DNA from: Acidimicrobiales bacterium
Lineage (GTDB): Bacteria > Actinomycetota > Acidimicrobiia > Acidimicrobiales > Aldehydirespiratoraceae
NCBI GenBank assembly: GCA_029263175.1
Contig: JAJCXZ010000016.1
Coordinates: forward strand, 34,582-98,581
Length of the DNA: 64,000 nucleotides
Direction of reading: 5' to 3'
Both the position numbers and the translations under genes were made by a program. The notes beneath the pieces were generated by a model. The model searched no databases. It had not been told where the DNA came from and worked only from the letters and a program-made list of their open reading frames with translations. This document shows, in pieces, positions 42,522-50,157 of this stretch. Within the stretch, counting starts at the first letter, position 1. The number at the start of each line of letters is the position of its first letter.

Positions 42522-43490
42522 TCAGCCGCCGCGACGGCCGACGAGGAAGCCGCTCCCCCAGCCGAGATGAATGGTGGCGAACGCGGCGAGCAGGACCATG
42601 CGATTGCTGAGACCGGTCACCTCGCACCGGGTCGAAGCAAAGATCGCGGCAACGAGGTAGATCACCGGGATGACCAGTCCCAACAGGCTGCCCGCAAACA
42701 GCGCGCCGAGGGAAAACGCGAGACCGACCACAAGAGCGGGCGCCACGAGCTGCCGGATCCGGAGCGACTTCGGGGCCCGTAGCAGGCTGTAGCGCTTCCA
42801 TGCACCGTACTGCCAGTGCTGATCCCACAATCGGCCGAGGGTCGGACGAGGGCGGTATTCAACGACGAGTTCGGGGTCGAACCACACCTGATGACCGGCC
42901 GCTCGCAATCGCCAATTGAGGTCGTAGTCCTGGTTGCGGCGCATTGACTCATCGAAACCACCGACTGCTTCGAGCGCGGCCCGAGAGAAGACGCCGAGGT
43001 AGACGGTGTCGACCGGGCCCTCCTCGCCATCTCGACGAAACCGCGCGGGCCCGGGGCCGAATGGCGAAGCCATTGCCTCGGCGATGATTGCCTGGCGGCC
43101 GTGACCGCCGACGGGTCGCTGGATACCGCCGACGTTCGCCGCGCCGGTTCGTGCGAGGGTCTCCGAGGCCCGGCGCAGGTATCCGGCGGGGAGAATCGAC
43201 TGGGCATCAACTCGAGCAATGATCGGGCCAGCGCTCGCGGCGATCGCCAGGTTCAGTGCTGCCGGTGTAGCCCCCGATGGATTGTCGACCACCCGCACGT
43301 TGGGATTGGTGCTCGCGGCGGCCTCCGCTATGGCCCACGTGTCGTCATTGCTCGGCCCGACAGCGATCGTGATGTCGAACTCAGTGTCGACATCCTGAGC
43401 CAGAACGGCCTGCAGACAGGATCCGAGCGTGGCCGCGGCCTGCAATGCCGGAATCACCACGGAGATGCCCGGGGTTGTTGTCGGACTCAA
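42522..43490 (-). CDS. GT2 glycosyltransferase with C-terminal membrane helices (ExoA-like)
   Basis: A protein of 322 residues. GT2 motifs are ISVVIPALQAAATLGSCLQA, IARVDAQSILP (metal site DAQ), DTVYLGVFSRAALEAVGGFDE and MRRNQDYDLNWRLR. Three hydrophobic segments follow (from ~245). The layout is that of succinoglycan ExoA-type transferases acting on lipid-linked intermediates. Its ATG overlaps the stop of the WcaJ-type gene as ATGA, so it may add the second sugar of the repeat unit (inference). Confidence 0.88.
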   Translation of the reverse strand: MSPTTTPGISVVIPALQAAATLGSCLQAVLAQDVDTEFDITIAVGPSNDDTWAIAEAAASTNPNVRVVDNPSGATPAALNLAIAASAGPIIARVDAQSILPAGYLRRASETLARTGAANVGGIQRPVGGHGRQAIIAEAMASPFGPGPARFRRDGEEGPVDTVYLGVFSRAALEAVGGFDESMRRNQDYDLNWRLRAAGHQVWFDPELVVEYRPRPTLGRLWDQHWQYGAWKRYSLLRAPKSLRIRQLVAPALVVGLAFSLGALFAGSLLGLVIPVIYLVAAIFASTRCEVTGLSNRMVLLAAFATIHLGWGSGFLVGRRGG

Positions 43491-44857
43491 CGGGCGCTGC
43501 GGCGAAGCATGACGAACACGGTCTCCGCCATGATCGAAAGGTCGAGAACGGGCGACCAGTTCACGACGTACTGGAGATCGTGGCCGAGCTTGTACTTCGC
43601 GTCGGTCTGATAGTGCGCTCGGACCTGGGCCAGACCCGTGATGCCTGGGGGAATGTCGTGGCGACGGCCGTAGCCCGGGAGAATCTCCTCGAACCGATGG
43701 ACGAACTCCGGACGCTCCGGGCGCGGACCGACGATCGACATCTCGCCCTTCAGCACGTTCCAGAGTTGTGGCAGCTCATCGAGACGAGCCTGCCGCAGCC
43801 AGCCGAGCCCGCGTACTACTCGGGGGTCGTCCTCGGTGGCGAGTTGAGCGCCGGCGGTCTCCTCCGCGTCGTGGCGCATCGTGCGGAACTTCACCAGCGT
43901 GAAGAGTTCACCGTGTCGGCCAACCCTCGTCTGGCGAAAGATCACGCCTCGCCCGGCACGAGCCCGCGTGTAGAGCGCCACTGCAGCGACCACCAGAATG
44001 ATCAGGGGTGACAGGACCAGAAGCACCGCCAGATCCAGTGTGCGCTTGAGTCGCAAACGGTGGCCCGGCACCGCGTGGGTTCGGAGAGCCACGAAGGGCA
44101 TCCCGGCGATCTGACGGCTTCGCTGGAGTCCGAGCAACGTGTCGACCGGGGTGATTCGTCGGTAGACACCGATCTTTCCGGCCTCGAACTCTTCCAGCGG
44201 GTGCGGGTAGATGGAATCGAGTGGGGCGCCGCTCAGGAGCAACACATCGGTGCTGTCGGTCTCTTCGACGGCCTCGGACAACGCACCAAGGCCGTCGGCG
44301 CGCCCGGCCACCTCGATGCCGCGGCCGCTCTCTGCCAGATGCTGCGCCGCCAACGACGCATCGTCGGGATTGCCGACGAGGAGGACACGAGGGCTCCCGA
44401 AGCGCCGGTAGCGGAGCCGGCGAGAGACAAGACGCATCGTGGTGACGCTGGCGCTGCCGAGCACGAAGAGCGCCGCCAGGTTGATCCGGGGCATCAGATA
44501 GCGGCCGGTGACCAGCGCGATGGTGGCGCTGATCAGGACCGCGGTACCCGTGAGCACGGTGGCCGAGGGCAGAACCGTCGGCGCTCCCAGGCGCTGCTCG
44601 TACTGGTACATCCCCCCGAAGTAGTAGACGACGAGATGGACCGCGGTGGCGAAGGCGAAGCCGATCAGATAGTGGCTCAGCGGGAACGTCGGCCAGTCGA
44701 AACCGAAGCGACCGACTGTGATCAGAACCATCAGCCCGTAGAGCGTGAGGGCATCGATCACATGGAGGAATCTGAACCCCCTTGCTCGCATTCGAGGCAT
44801 GACCCGGCGTGAATGAGGTGCCTCGACGGCGGGAGGAGAGAGTGACTCGATCTGCAT
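43487..44857 (-). CDS. undecaprenyl-phosphate sugar-1-phosphate transferase (WcaJ/CpsE type)
   Basis: A protein of 456 residues that starts glycan synthesis by moving a sugar-1-phosphate to undecaprenyl phosphate. There are four N-terminal helices, a Rossmann-like middle (VLLVGNPDDASLAAQ), a fifth helix and the catalytic PglC-like domain: RGVIFRQTRVGRHGELFTLVKF with RTMRHDAE, then RLDELPQLWNVLKGEMSIVG and PRPERPEF. Sugar specificity (Glc, Gal or HexNAc) cannot be read. A TAGCAT lies 41 nt upstream. Confidence 0.94.
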   Translation of the reverse strand: MQIESLSPPAVEAPHSRRVMPRMRARGFRFLHVIDALTLYGLMVLITVGRFGFDWPTFPLSHYLIGFAFATAVHLVVYYFGGMYQYEQRLGAPTVLPSATVLTGTAVLISATIALVTGRYLMPRINLAALFVLGSASVTTMRLVSRRLRYRRFGSPRVLLVGNPDDASLAAQHLAESGRGIEVAGRADGLGALSEAVEETDSTDVLLLSGAPLDSIYPHPLEEFEAGKIGVYRRITPVDTLLGLQRSRQIAGMPFVALRTHAVPGHRLRLKRTLDLAVLLVLSPLIILVVAAVALYTRARAGRGVIFRQTRVGRHGELFTLVKFRTMRHDAEETAGAQLATEDDPRVVRGLGWLRQARLDELPQLWNVLKGEMSIVGPRPERPEFVHRFEEILPGYGRRHDIPPGITGLAQVRAHYQTDAKYKLGHDLQYVVNWSPVLDLSIMAETVFVMLRRSAR

Positions 44858-44898
44858 GAGGTGGTGGGTCGACGACAGAGGCCGGAACCTGCGTAGTG

Positions 44899-44904
44899 AT
44901 GCTA
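44899..44904 (-). promoter_or_regulatory. candidate -10 element TAGCAT for the WcaJ-type gene
   Basis: TAGCAT on the minus strand in the 58-bp gap, giving a leader of about 35 nt without a Shine-Dalgarno. Read-through from csaB is also possible. Confidence 0.35.
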
Positions 44905-44915
44905 ATGCCGCTCGG

Positions 44916-45968
44916 TCAGGCTGAGCGGGCGCACTGGCTTATGAACGACGCGACACGCTCACGGACAAGGTCGAGCCCCTCGGGCTCATATGGCGTCAGC
45001 CGAGGGGGCCGATCGAGAGCGACGAGACCCTCCCAATCGTCGATCCGGCGAATGCGTTCCGTGTCGCCGATCTGTGCGACGAGCGAGCGAAGCTTGGCCT
45101 GTTCGCTGAGAACCACTGTGGGCACACCGTTCTGCACCGCAACCAGCGACGAGTGGTAGCGCGAGGAGATCAAGAGATCCGCACCGGCGATCGCATCGAG
45201 CGTCTCGTCGATGTCGGGAATGACGATCTCCGTCGAGGCGGCCATCCGCGGCGCAACCGCCTCGGCAAGTGCGGTATCGCGCTCACCGCGAACGCTGACG
45301 AAGGCCACCCCTGCATCCAACCGTTCGGCCACGACATCCAGAGCGGCCGCGATCGCGGGGGGATCGTCGCCGGCGATTCGGCGAGCAGCGGGCAGCAGTG
45401 ATCCCGGCGCCACCGACCCACCGACCGCCACCACGATCCGGTTTCCGCCCGAGTCCTTCACCACCTTCCTCAGCGGCTGAGTGAACGCGATATCGGGCGC
45501 CACGGTTGCGTTGACACCGGCTTCCAGCATGGCCGCGGCCGAGTCCGTGTCGCGAACGATCGGTTCGCGATCACCGAGGGTGCGGCGCAACAGCCAGCGC
45601 GACGATCGGCGGCGCAGGACCTCGGCGCCGAGCCCTACCCCAGTGACCGGTGTGCCCCGCCAGCGACGGACCAGCGGTCCCGCCAGATGTCCGAAAAGGC
45701 TCCACGCGCTGCTCGAGTCTTGAATGATGCCGCCGGGACCAACGATGATCCCATCACAGGTCCGGCCGGTCCACGCCGTGGCCGGCCCCCATCTCACCGA
45801 CTCGACGCCGTGGTGCAATTCGCTGGTGGCCACCGGGGCGCGGCTGGCAACGACCGCATGACCGCCGGCTGCAGTCACCAGATCGATCATGGAGCGGGTC
45901 AGTAGCTCGTCGCCGATGTTTCCTGCCCCGGCCCACCCGCAGATCAGTATTCGGGGCGCTGGAGTCAC
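44916..45968 (-). CDS. csaB: polysaccharide pyruvyl transferase family protein (CsaB-like)
   Basis: A protein of 350 residues. ILICGWAGAGNIGDELL at the N-terminus, GPGGIIQDSSS, GVGLGAEVLRR and the C-terminal SSRYHSSLVAVQNGVPTV are hallmarks of the CsaB/WcaK group. CsaB adds pyruvate ketals to wall polymers, which are the ligands of SLH domains; four proteins in this window carry SLH-like modules. GTG 45968 is chosen because TAGGTT lies 7 nt upstream; a TTG three codons earlier is possible. It is divergent from a GT2 gene. Confidence 0.85.
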   Translation of the reverse strand: MTPAPRILICGWAGAGNIGDELLTRSMIDLVTAAGGHAVVASRAPVATSELHHGVESVRWGPATAWTGRTCDGIIVGPGGIIQDSSSAWSLFGHLAGPLVRRWRGTPVTGVGLGAEVLRRRSSRWLLRRTLGDREPIVRDTDSAAAMLEAGVNATVAPDIAFTQPLRKVVKDSGGNRIVVAVGGSVAPGSLLPAARRIAGDDPPAIAAALDVVAERLDAGVAFVSVRGERDTALAEAVAPRMAASTEIVIPDIDETLDAIAGADLLISSRYHSSLVAVQNGVPTVVLSEQAKLRSLVAQIGDTERIRRIDDWEGLVALDRPPRLTPYEPEGLDLVRERVASFISQCARSA

Positions 45969-45975
45969 CTTGAGC

Positions 45976-45981
45976 AACCTA
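45976..45981 (-). promoter_or_regulatory. -10 element TAGGTT for csaB
   Basis: TAGGTT on the minus strand, 7 nt before GTG 45968; leaderless transcript predicted. Confidence 0.5.
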
Positions 45982-45991
45982 GCGGCGCTGG

Positions 45992-45997
45992 TAGCCT
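45992..45997 (+). promoter_or_regulatory. -10 element TAGCCT for the GT2 gene at 46007
   Basis: TAGCCT ends 9 nt before ATG 46007. The two divergent -10 elements lie 10 bp apart. Confidence 0.5.
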
Positions 45998-46006
45998 TGC
46001 TCCCGC

Positions 46007-46741
46007 ATGTCCACTCCGTCTGTCACCCCTTGCCTCTCGGTTGTGATGCCCTGTTACAACGAGACGGCCACGATCGCTCAGATCGTCAAACGTGTGCTTG
46101 AAAGCCCTTACACGGCCGAGCTCGTCATCGTCGACGACGGCTCGACCGACGGCACACGCGATCTCCTCGAGACGCTCACCGATTCACGGGTGAAGGTCTT
46201 CCTTCAGCCCGTGAACCAGGGCAAGGGCGCCGCCATCCGGCGCGGCTTTCAGGAAGCCACCGCCGAGTTCGTCATCGTGCAGGATGCCGATCTCGAGTAC
46301 GACCCGGTCGACTACGACCTGATGCTCGAGCCGCTACTGGGGGGCAACGCCGATGTCGTCTTCGGTTCACGATTCCAGTCCGGTCGGCCCCGCCGCGTGC
46401 TGTACTTCTGGCATTCGGTCGGGAACCGACTGCTCACCTTGTTGTCCAACATGTTCACCGATCTCAACCTCACCGACATGGAGACCTGCTACAAGGCCTT
46501 CCGCACCGAGGTCATCCAGGGGATCGAACTCGAGCAGGATCGCTTCGGGATCGAGCCCGAGATGACTGCCAAGGTCGCCGCCGGCGGCTGGCGGGTGTGG
46601 GAAGTCGGGATCTCCTACTCGGGTCGGACCTACGCCGAGGGCAAGAAGATCAACTGGCGCGATGGCGTTGCCGCCGTGAAATGCATCATCAAATACGGCA
46701 TCGCCACCCGTGGTCAGAAGTCCGGTCACCTCCGAGGCTGA
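46007..46741 (+). CDS. GT2 polyprenyl-phosphate sugar transferase-like (soluble)
   Basis: A protein of 244 residues with a GT2 domain only: LSVVMPCYNETATIAQIVKR, LVIVDDGSTDGT, IVQDADLEYDP (DAD metal site), GSRFQSGRPRRVLYFWHSVG, DMETCYKAFR and a final KINWRDGVAAVKCIIKY. It is close in form to dolichol-phosphate mannosyl/glucosyl transferases without membrane helices. It may load sugar on polyprenyl phosphate. Confidence 0.88.
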   Translation: MSTPSVTPCLSVVMPCYNETATIAQIVKRVLESPYTAELVIVDDGSTDGTRDLLETLTDSRVKVFLQPVNQGKGAAIRRGFQEATAEFVIVQDADLEYDPVDYDLMLEPLLGGNADVVFGSRFQSGRPRRVLYFWHSVGNRLLTLLSNMFTDLNLTDMETCYKAFRTEVIQGIELEQDRFGIEPEMTAKVAAGGWRVWEVGISYSGRTYAEGKKINWRDGVAAVKCIIKYGIATRGQKSGHLRG

Positions 46742-46766
46742 GGCTCAGATAACCCCGATCTGAGCC
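46742..46766. terminator. perfect 9-bp hairpin between a GT2 gene and a sugar dehydrogenase gene
   Basis: GGCTCAGAT (46742-46750), loop aaccccg, ATCTGAGCC (46758-46766). It begins directly after the GT2 stop and ends 12 nt before the next ATG. It could end transcription of the GT2 gene or act in the leader of the dehydrogenase; no U-tract follows. Confidence 0.5.
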
Positions 46767-46778
46767 GATGAGAACGTC

Positions 46779-48038
46779 ATGCGTTCGGATTTGGTCATCA
46801 TCGGATTGGGTTACGTCGGACTACCTCTCGCTCAGGAGGCGGTGGCCAGCGGCCTCACGGTCGTGGGCCTCGATGTCAACGAGTCGATGGTCGGGGGACT
46901 GATGTCCGGCGTCTCGCATGTCGACGATCTCGACAACGGCGACATTGCGGCGATGCTTGCCCGTGGCTTCCGAGCGACGACCGATGCGACCTGTATCAGC
47001 TCCGCTGATGCGGTCGTGATCTGTGTTCCGACCCCGCTCAGTGGGGACGGAGTCCCGGACCTCACCGCCGTCATGGGTGCCGCGAAATCGGTCGGCGACA
47101 ATCTCCGCGCCCGGACCCTCGTGGTCCTCGAGTCGACCACCTACCCCGGAACGACCGAGGATGTCCTTCGTCCCGCGATCGAAGCCGCCTCCGATCTCAC
47201 CGCCGGGGTCGACTTCCCCCTGGCCTTCTCGCCGGAGCGAATCGACCCGGGCAATCCGACTTTCGGTGTACGCAACACCCCAAAGGTCGTCGGCGGCATG
47301 ACCGCCGAGTGCACGGATCGGGCGGTCGACCTCTATGCGCGAATCGTCGACACGGTCGTGCCTACGGTCGGCACTCGCGAAGCAGAGATGTCGAAGCTGC
47401 TCGAGAACACCTACCGCCACGTGAACATTGCGTTGATGAACGAGATGTCGGTCTTCTGCCATGACCTCGAGATCGATCTGTGGGCCGCCATCGACGCGGC
47501 CAAGACCAAGCCGTTCGGCTTCCAGGCCTTCTATCCGGGCCCCGGCGTCGGTGGGCATTGCATACCGATCGACCCGAACTATCTGGGCTACGCAGTGCGG
47601 TCGCTGGGCTATCAGTTCAAGTTCGTGGAGCTGGCGCAGGAGATCTCCGGGCGCCGCCCGTCATATGTTGCGTTCCGTTCACAGGAACTGTTGAACGAAG
47701 CAAAGAAGTCGATGAATGGTTCGAAGGTCGTGCTTCTCGGTGTGACGTACAAGTCGAACATCAGCGACGACCGCGAGACTCCGGCCCGTCCGGTTGCGGC
47801 CAAGCTCAAGGGCATGGGCGCCGAGGTCAGCTACTACGACCCGTTCGTCGACCACTTCGAGGTCGAGGGCGAGACCCTGCCGGCGGAGCCCGACCTTGGT
47901 GAGGCCATCGTCTCAGCCGACCTCGTGGTGTTGCTCACCGCTCACGACGTGTTCATGGACGAGCCGCTACTCGGCAAGGCCGATCGCATTCTCGATACGC
48001 GCGGTTCGATCAGCGGCGACAACGTCGTCCGGATCTGA
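46779..48038 (+). CDS. UDP-N-acetylhexosamine 6-dehydrogenase (WecC/WbpA-like nucleotide sugar dehydrogenase)
   Basis: A protein of 419 residues. IIGLGYVGLPLA (7-18), VPTPLSGDGVPDL, ESTTYPGTTEDVL, SPERIDPGNP, KLLENTYRHVNIALMNE and catalytic Cys261 in GGHCIPIDP identify the UDP-ManNAc/GlcNAc dehydrogenase branch, distinct from the Ugd at 17340. It makes an N-acetylhexosaminuronate donor. No WecB-like 2-epimerase is in the window, so UDP-GlcNAcA is as likely as UDP-ManNAcA. Confidence 0.9.
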   Translation: MRSDLVIIGLGYVGLPLAQEAVASGLTVVGLDVNESMVGGLMSGVSHVDDLDNGDIAAMLARGFRATTDATCISSADAVVICVPTPLSGDGVPDLTAVMGAAKSVGDNLRARTLVVLESTTYPGTTEDVLRPAIEAASDLTAGVDFPLAFSPERIDPGNPTFGVRNTPKVVGGMTAECTDRAVDLYARIVDTVVPTVGTREAEMSKLLENTYRHVNIALMNEMSVFCHDLEIDLWAAIDAAKTKPFGFQAFYPGPGVGGHCIPIDPNYLGYAVRSLGYQFKFVELAQEISGRRPSYVAFRSQELLNEAKKSMNGSKVVLLGVTYKSNISDDRETPARPVAAKLKGMGAEVSYYDPFVDHFEVEGETLPAEPDLGEAIVSADLVVLLTAHDVFMDEPLLGKADRILDTRGSISGDNVVRI

Positions 48039-48066
48039 TCGAGCGCAGCGAGAACCCTGCTTGCTG

Positions 48067-49974
48067 CTAGAAGAGCGCGCCGGTGGGGACCGGGACGCCT
48101 GCACCCCATGCGTCTCCGGCGTTGACGAGGCGCCACAGGAACGTGATCATCTGTGCTCGGGTCACGACGTCGTCGGGTGAGAAGGTCGTCGGCGTGGTGC
48201 CGGTGGTGATCGCGAACAACGCCATCCAGGTGACCGGGGCGGTATAGAACTGCCCGGCGGGAACGTCGCTGAAGCCGCTGTTGGTGCCGTAGTCGGGTTC
48301 GCCGGTCAGTCGCCAGAAGAACGTGGCGACTTGGCCTCGGGTGACCCCGGCGTCGGGTTCGAAGGTCGTAGGGGTCGTTCCTGTCGTGATGTCGAGCTCG
48401 GCGGCCCAGATGACGGCTTCGGTGTACCACGTCCCAGCGGGGACGTCGGTGAAGGGGTTCGCGATCGTGGGAGCCGGGCTGCCCATCAGGCGCCACAGAA
48501 AGGTCACCGCTTCGGCGCGGCTGAGAGTGCGGGCATGGTCGAACTCGGTCCCGCCGGTGCCGGTGGATACGCCCGTCGCCTTGGCCCAGTCGGCGGCGAT
48601 CACCCAGAAGCCGTAATCGGCGTCGGTGAACGGTTCGAAGTCGAGAGCGGCCAGCGCTCGCGGTTCAGGGAAGCGGGGGTCACGGTCCGAGGGGCTCGGG
48701 GTCACGAACGTGATCATCTCGCCGGTGGCTCGGAGCAACTCCATCGACCGTTCGGGCGACCAACCGCTGTGGTTCCCATCGAGGAGCGCCAGCAAGGCGG
48801 CGACGTGGGGCGCAGCCATGGACGTGCCGTTGAAGCTCCCGATTCCATCGCCGTCATAGTCGAAGAGAACGGTTGAGTCGATGCAGACTCCCGGAGCGAC
48901 CAGGTCGATCGCCGGCCCGACCTGGGTGAAGGGAGCAACCTCGGCGGGGACGTCGCTCGAACAGATGAAGCCAGGACCCGAGGGTGTGTGGCGGCCGGTT
49001 GCGCCGACTGCGATCACTCCGTCGAGGCACGCGGGGAACGCGACCGGTTGGCCGTCGGTATTGCCGCTCGCTGCAACCACCGCGATTCCGGCGGCATTGA
49101 GCGCATCGATGGGACCCGCCCAGGGACCCGGAGCACAGCCATCGGCGGGCCCACCCAGGCTCAGGTTGACGGCCGCGATGTCGGTGCCACCCTCGTGAAG
49201 CTCGAGGACGTGGCTGAGGGCGGCGAGAACCGCAGCCTCTGGAATGTTGTCGGCAGCGTCGTTCATCACTCGGATGGAGACGACCCCCACATCGGGGGCT
49301 ACGCCGTCGACTTCGGTCTCGGCCCCGATCGTCAGCGAGCTTCCGGTGATGATTCCGGCCACATGGCTACCGTGGGAGCAGTCCTCGACAGGCCCGGTGC
49401 AGGGTGTGCCCGTTCCCGGCCCAGTGGCGGTCTTCGTACCGGAAACCGGACAACGGCTCGGGTCACCCGGCAGGAGTCCGGTGAGGAAGCATGCTTCGCC
49501 GACGACGCTGGCCGAAAGCCCAGGGTGAGCGGTGTCGATACCGGAGTCGATCACGGCGACGACCTTGCCGGTGCCCATGGCGCCTGCCGCTCGGATCAGA
49601 TCCCCTTCCACGATGCCCACAGATGCTTCAACGAAAAGCTCCAGCCGGCGCGACTCGGTCACACCGCCGACGACCGAGAGCTGTTCGACCAGAGCCTCGC
49701 CGGCGTCGGTGGCCGCCACCGTCAGAAGACCGAAGCGGGGATTGCTGTCGATGACCTCGATGTTTCCGCCCGCGATCACGTCGAGCACCGCTCCCAGCTG
49801 TGCGGGATCGACCTCGTCGTCTACTTCCACGATCAGTGTGGCCGAGCGAGCAGATTGCGCATCTGCCATCGGCCCCGGCTGCTCCTCGGGTGCGTCCACC
49901 GCCGCGGCCTCTGTGGTGGCAGCAACCGTGCCCGAAGCAAGGAGGACGGTCAGCGCGGCAGCAACAAGTCGCAT
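48067..49974 (-). CDS. secreted subtilisin-like serine protease (S8) with three SLH-like modules
   Basis: A protein of 635 residues. A signal peptide is followed by an I9-like propeptide (~45-115) and the S8 domain with Asp143 (AVIDSGIDTAHPG), His201 (DCSHGSHVAG), the oxyanion Asn305 (AASGN) and Ser385 (FNGTSMAAPH): a complete triad. SLH-like modules lie at ~448-500, 507-560 and 567-618, each with TGTxxTxF and a TFLWR/TFFWR helix. It is probably a wall-attached protease that processes surface proteins. Divergent from the SpoIID-amidase operon. Confidence 0.93.
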   Translation of the reverse strand: MRLVAAALTVLLASGTVAATTEAAAVDAPEEQPGPMADAQSARSATLIVEVDDEVDPAQLGAVLDVIAGGNIEVIDSNPRFGLLTVAATDAGEALVEQLSVVGGVTESRRLELFVEASVGIVEGDLIRAAGAMGTGKVVAVIDSGIDTAHPGLSASVVGEACFLTGLLPGDPSRCPVSGTKTATGPGTGTPCTGPVEDCSHGSHVAGIITGSSLTIGAETEVDGVAPDVGVVSIRVMNDAADNIPEAAVLAALSHVLELHEGGTDIAAVNLSLGGPADGCAPGPWAGPIDALNAAGIAVVAASGNTDGQPVAFPACLDGVIAVGATGRHTPSGPGFICSSDVPAEVAPFTQVGPAIDLVAPGVCIDSTVLFDYDGDGIGSFNGTSMAAPHVAALLALLDGNHSGWSPERSMELLRATGEMITFVTPSPSDRDPRFPEPRALAALDFEPFTDADYGFWVIAADWAKATGVSTGTGGTEFDHARTLSRAEAVTFLWRLMGSPAPTIANPFTDVPAGTWYTEAVIWAAELDITTGTTPTTFEPDAGVTRGQVATFFWRLTGEPDYGTNSGFSDVPAGQFYTAPVTWMALFAITTGTTPTTFSPDDVVTRAQMITFLWRLVNAGDAWGAGVPVPTGALF

Positions 49975-50110
49975 TTGGGGAGATCTCCGGACGTTTGCGA
50001 TCTGCCCTCCATCGGCCAGACCGGACCGAATATTGACCCACGTTCACTTGCATCGCGGGTCAGGGGACCGGGGAGCGCCGTCCTGATGACGATTGTGTGA
50101 CGATTCGATC

Positions 50111-50130
50111 TAAGATGTTCCTTCCGGAAC
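50111..50130 (+). promoter_or_regulatory. -10 element TAAGAT and adjoining GTTCC-TTCC-GGAAC palindrome
   Basis: TAAGAT (50111-50116) is followed directly by the inverted repeat GTTCC (50117-50121), ttcc, GGAAC (50126-50130) across the predicted start site, like an operator. The leader is ~35 nt and carries AGGGA before ATG 50158. The rest of the 183-bp divergent gap shows nothing else I can name. Confidence 0.5.
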
Positions 50131-50157
50131 GCGGGCGGACTGTCGTCAGGGACACGA

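Noticed and set aside
46742..46766. Riboswitch in front of the UDP-HexNAc dehydrogenase gene
   Set aside because: Only one simple 9-bp stem fits in the 37-bp gap; no aptamer-like structure is possible.
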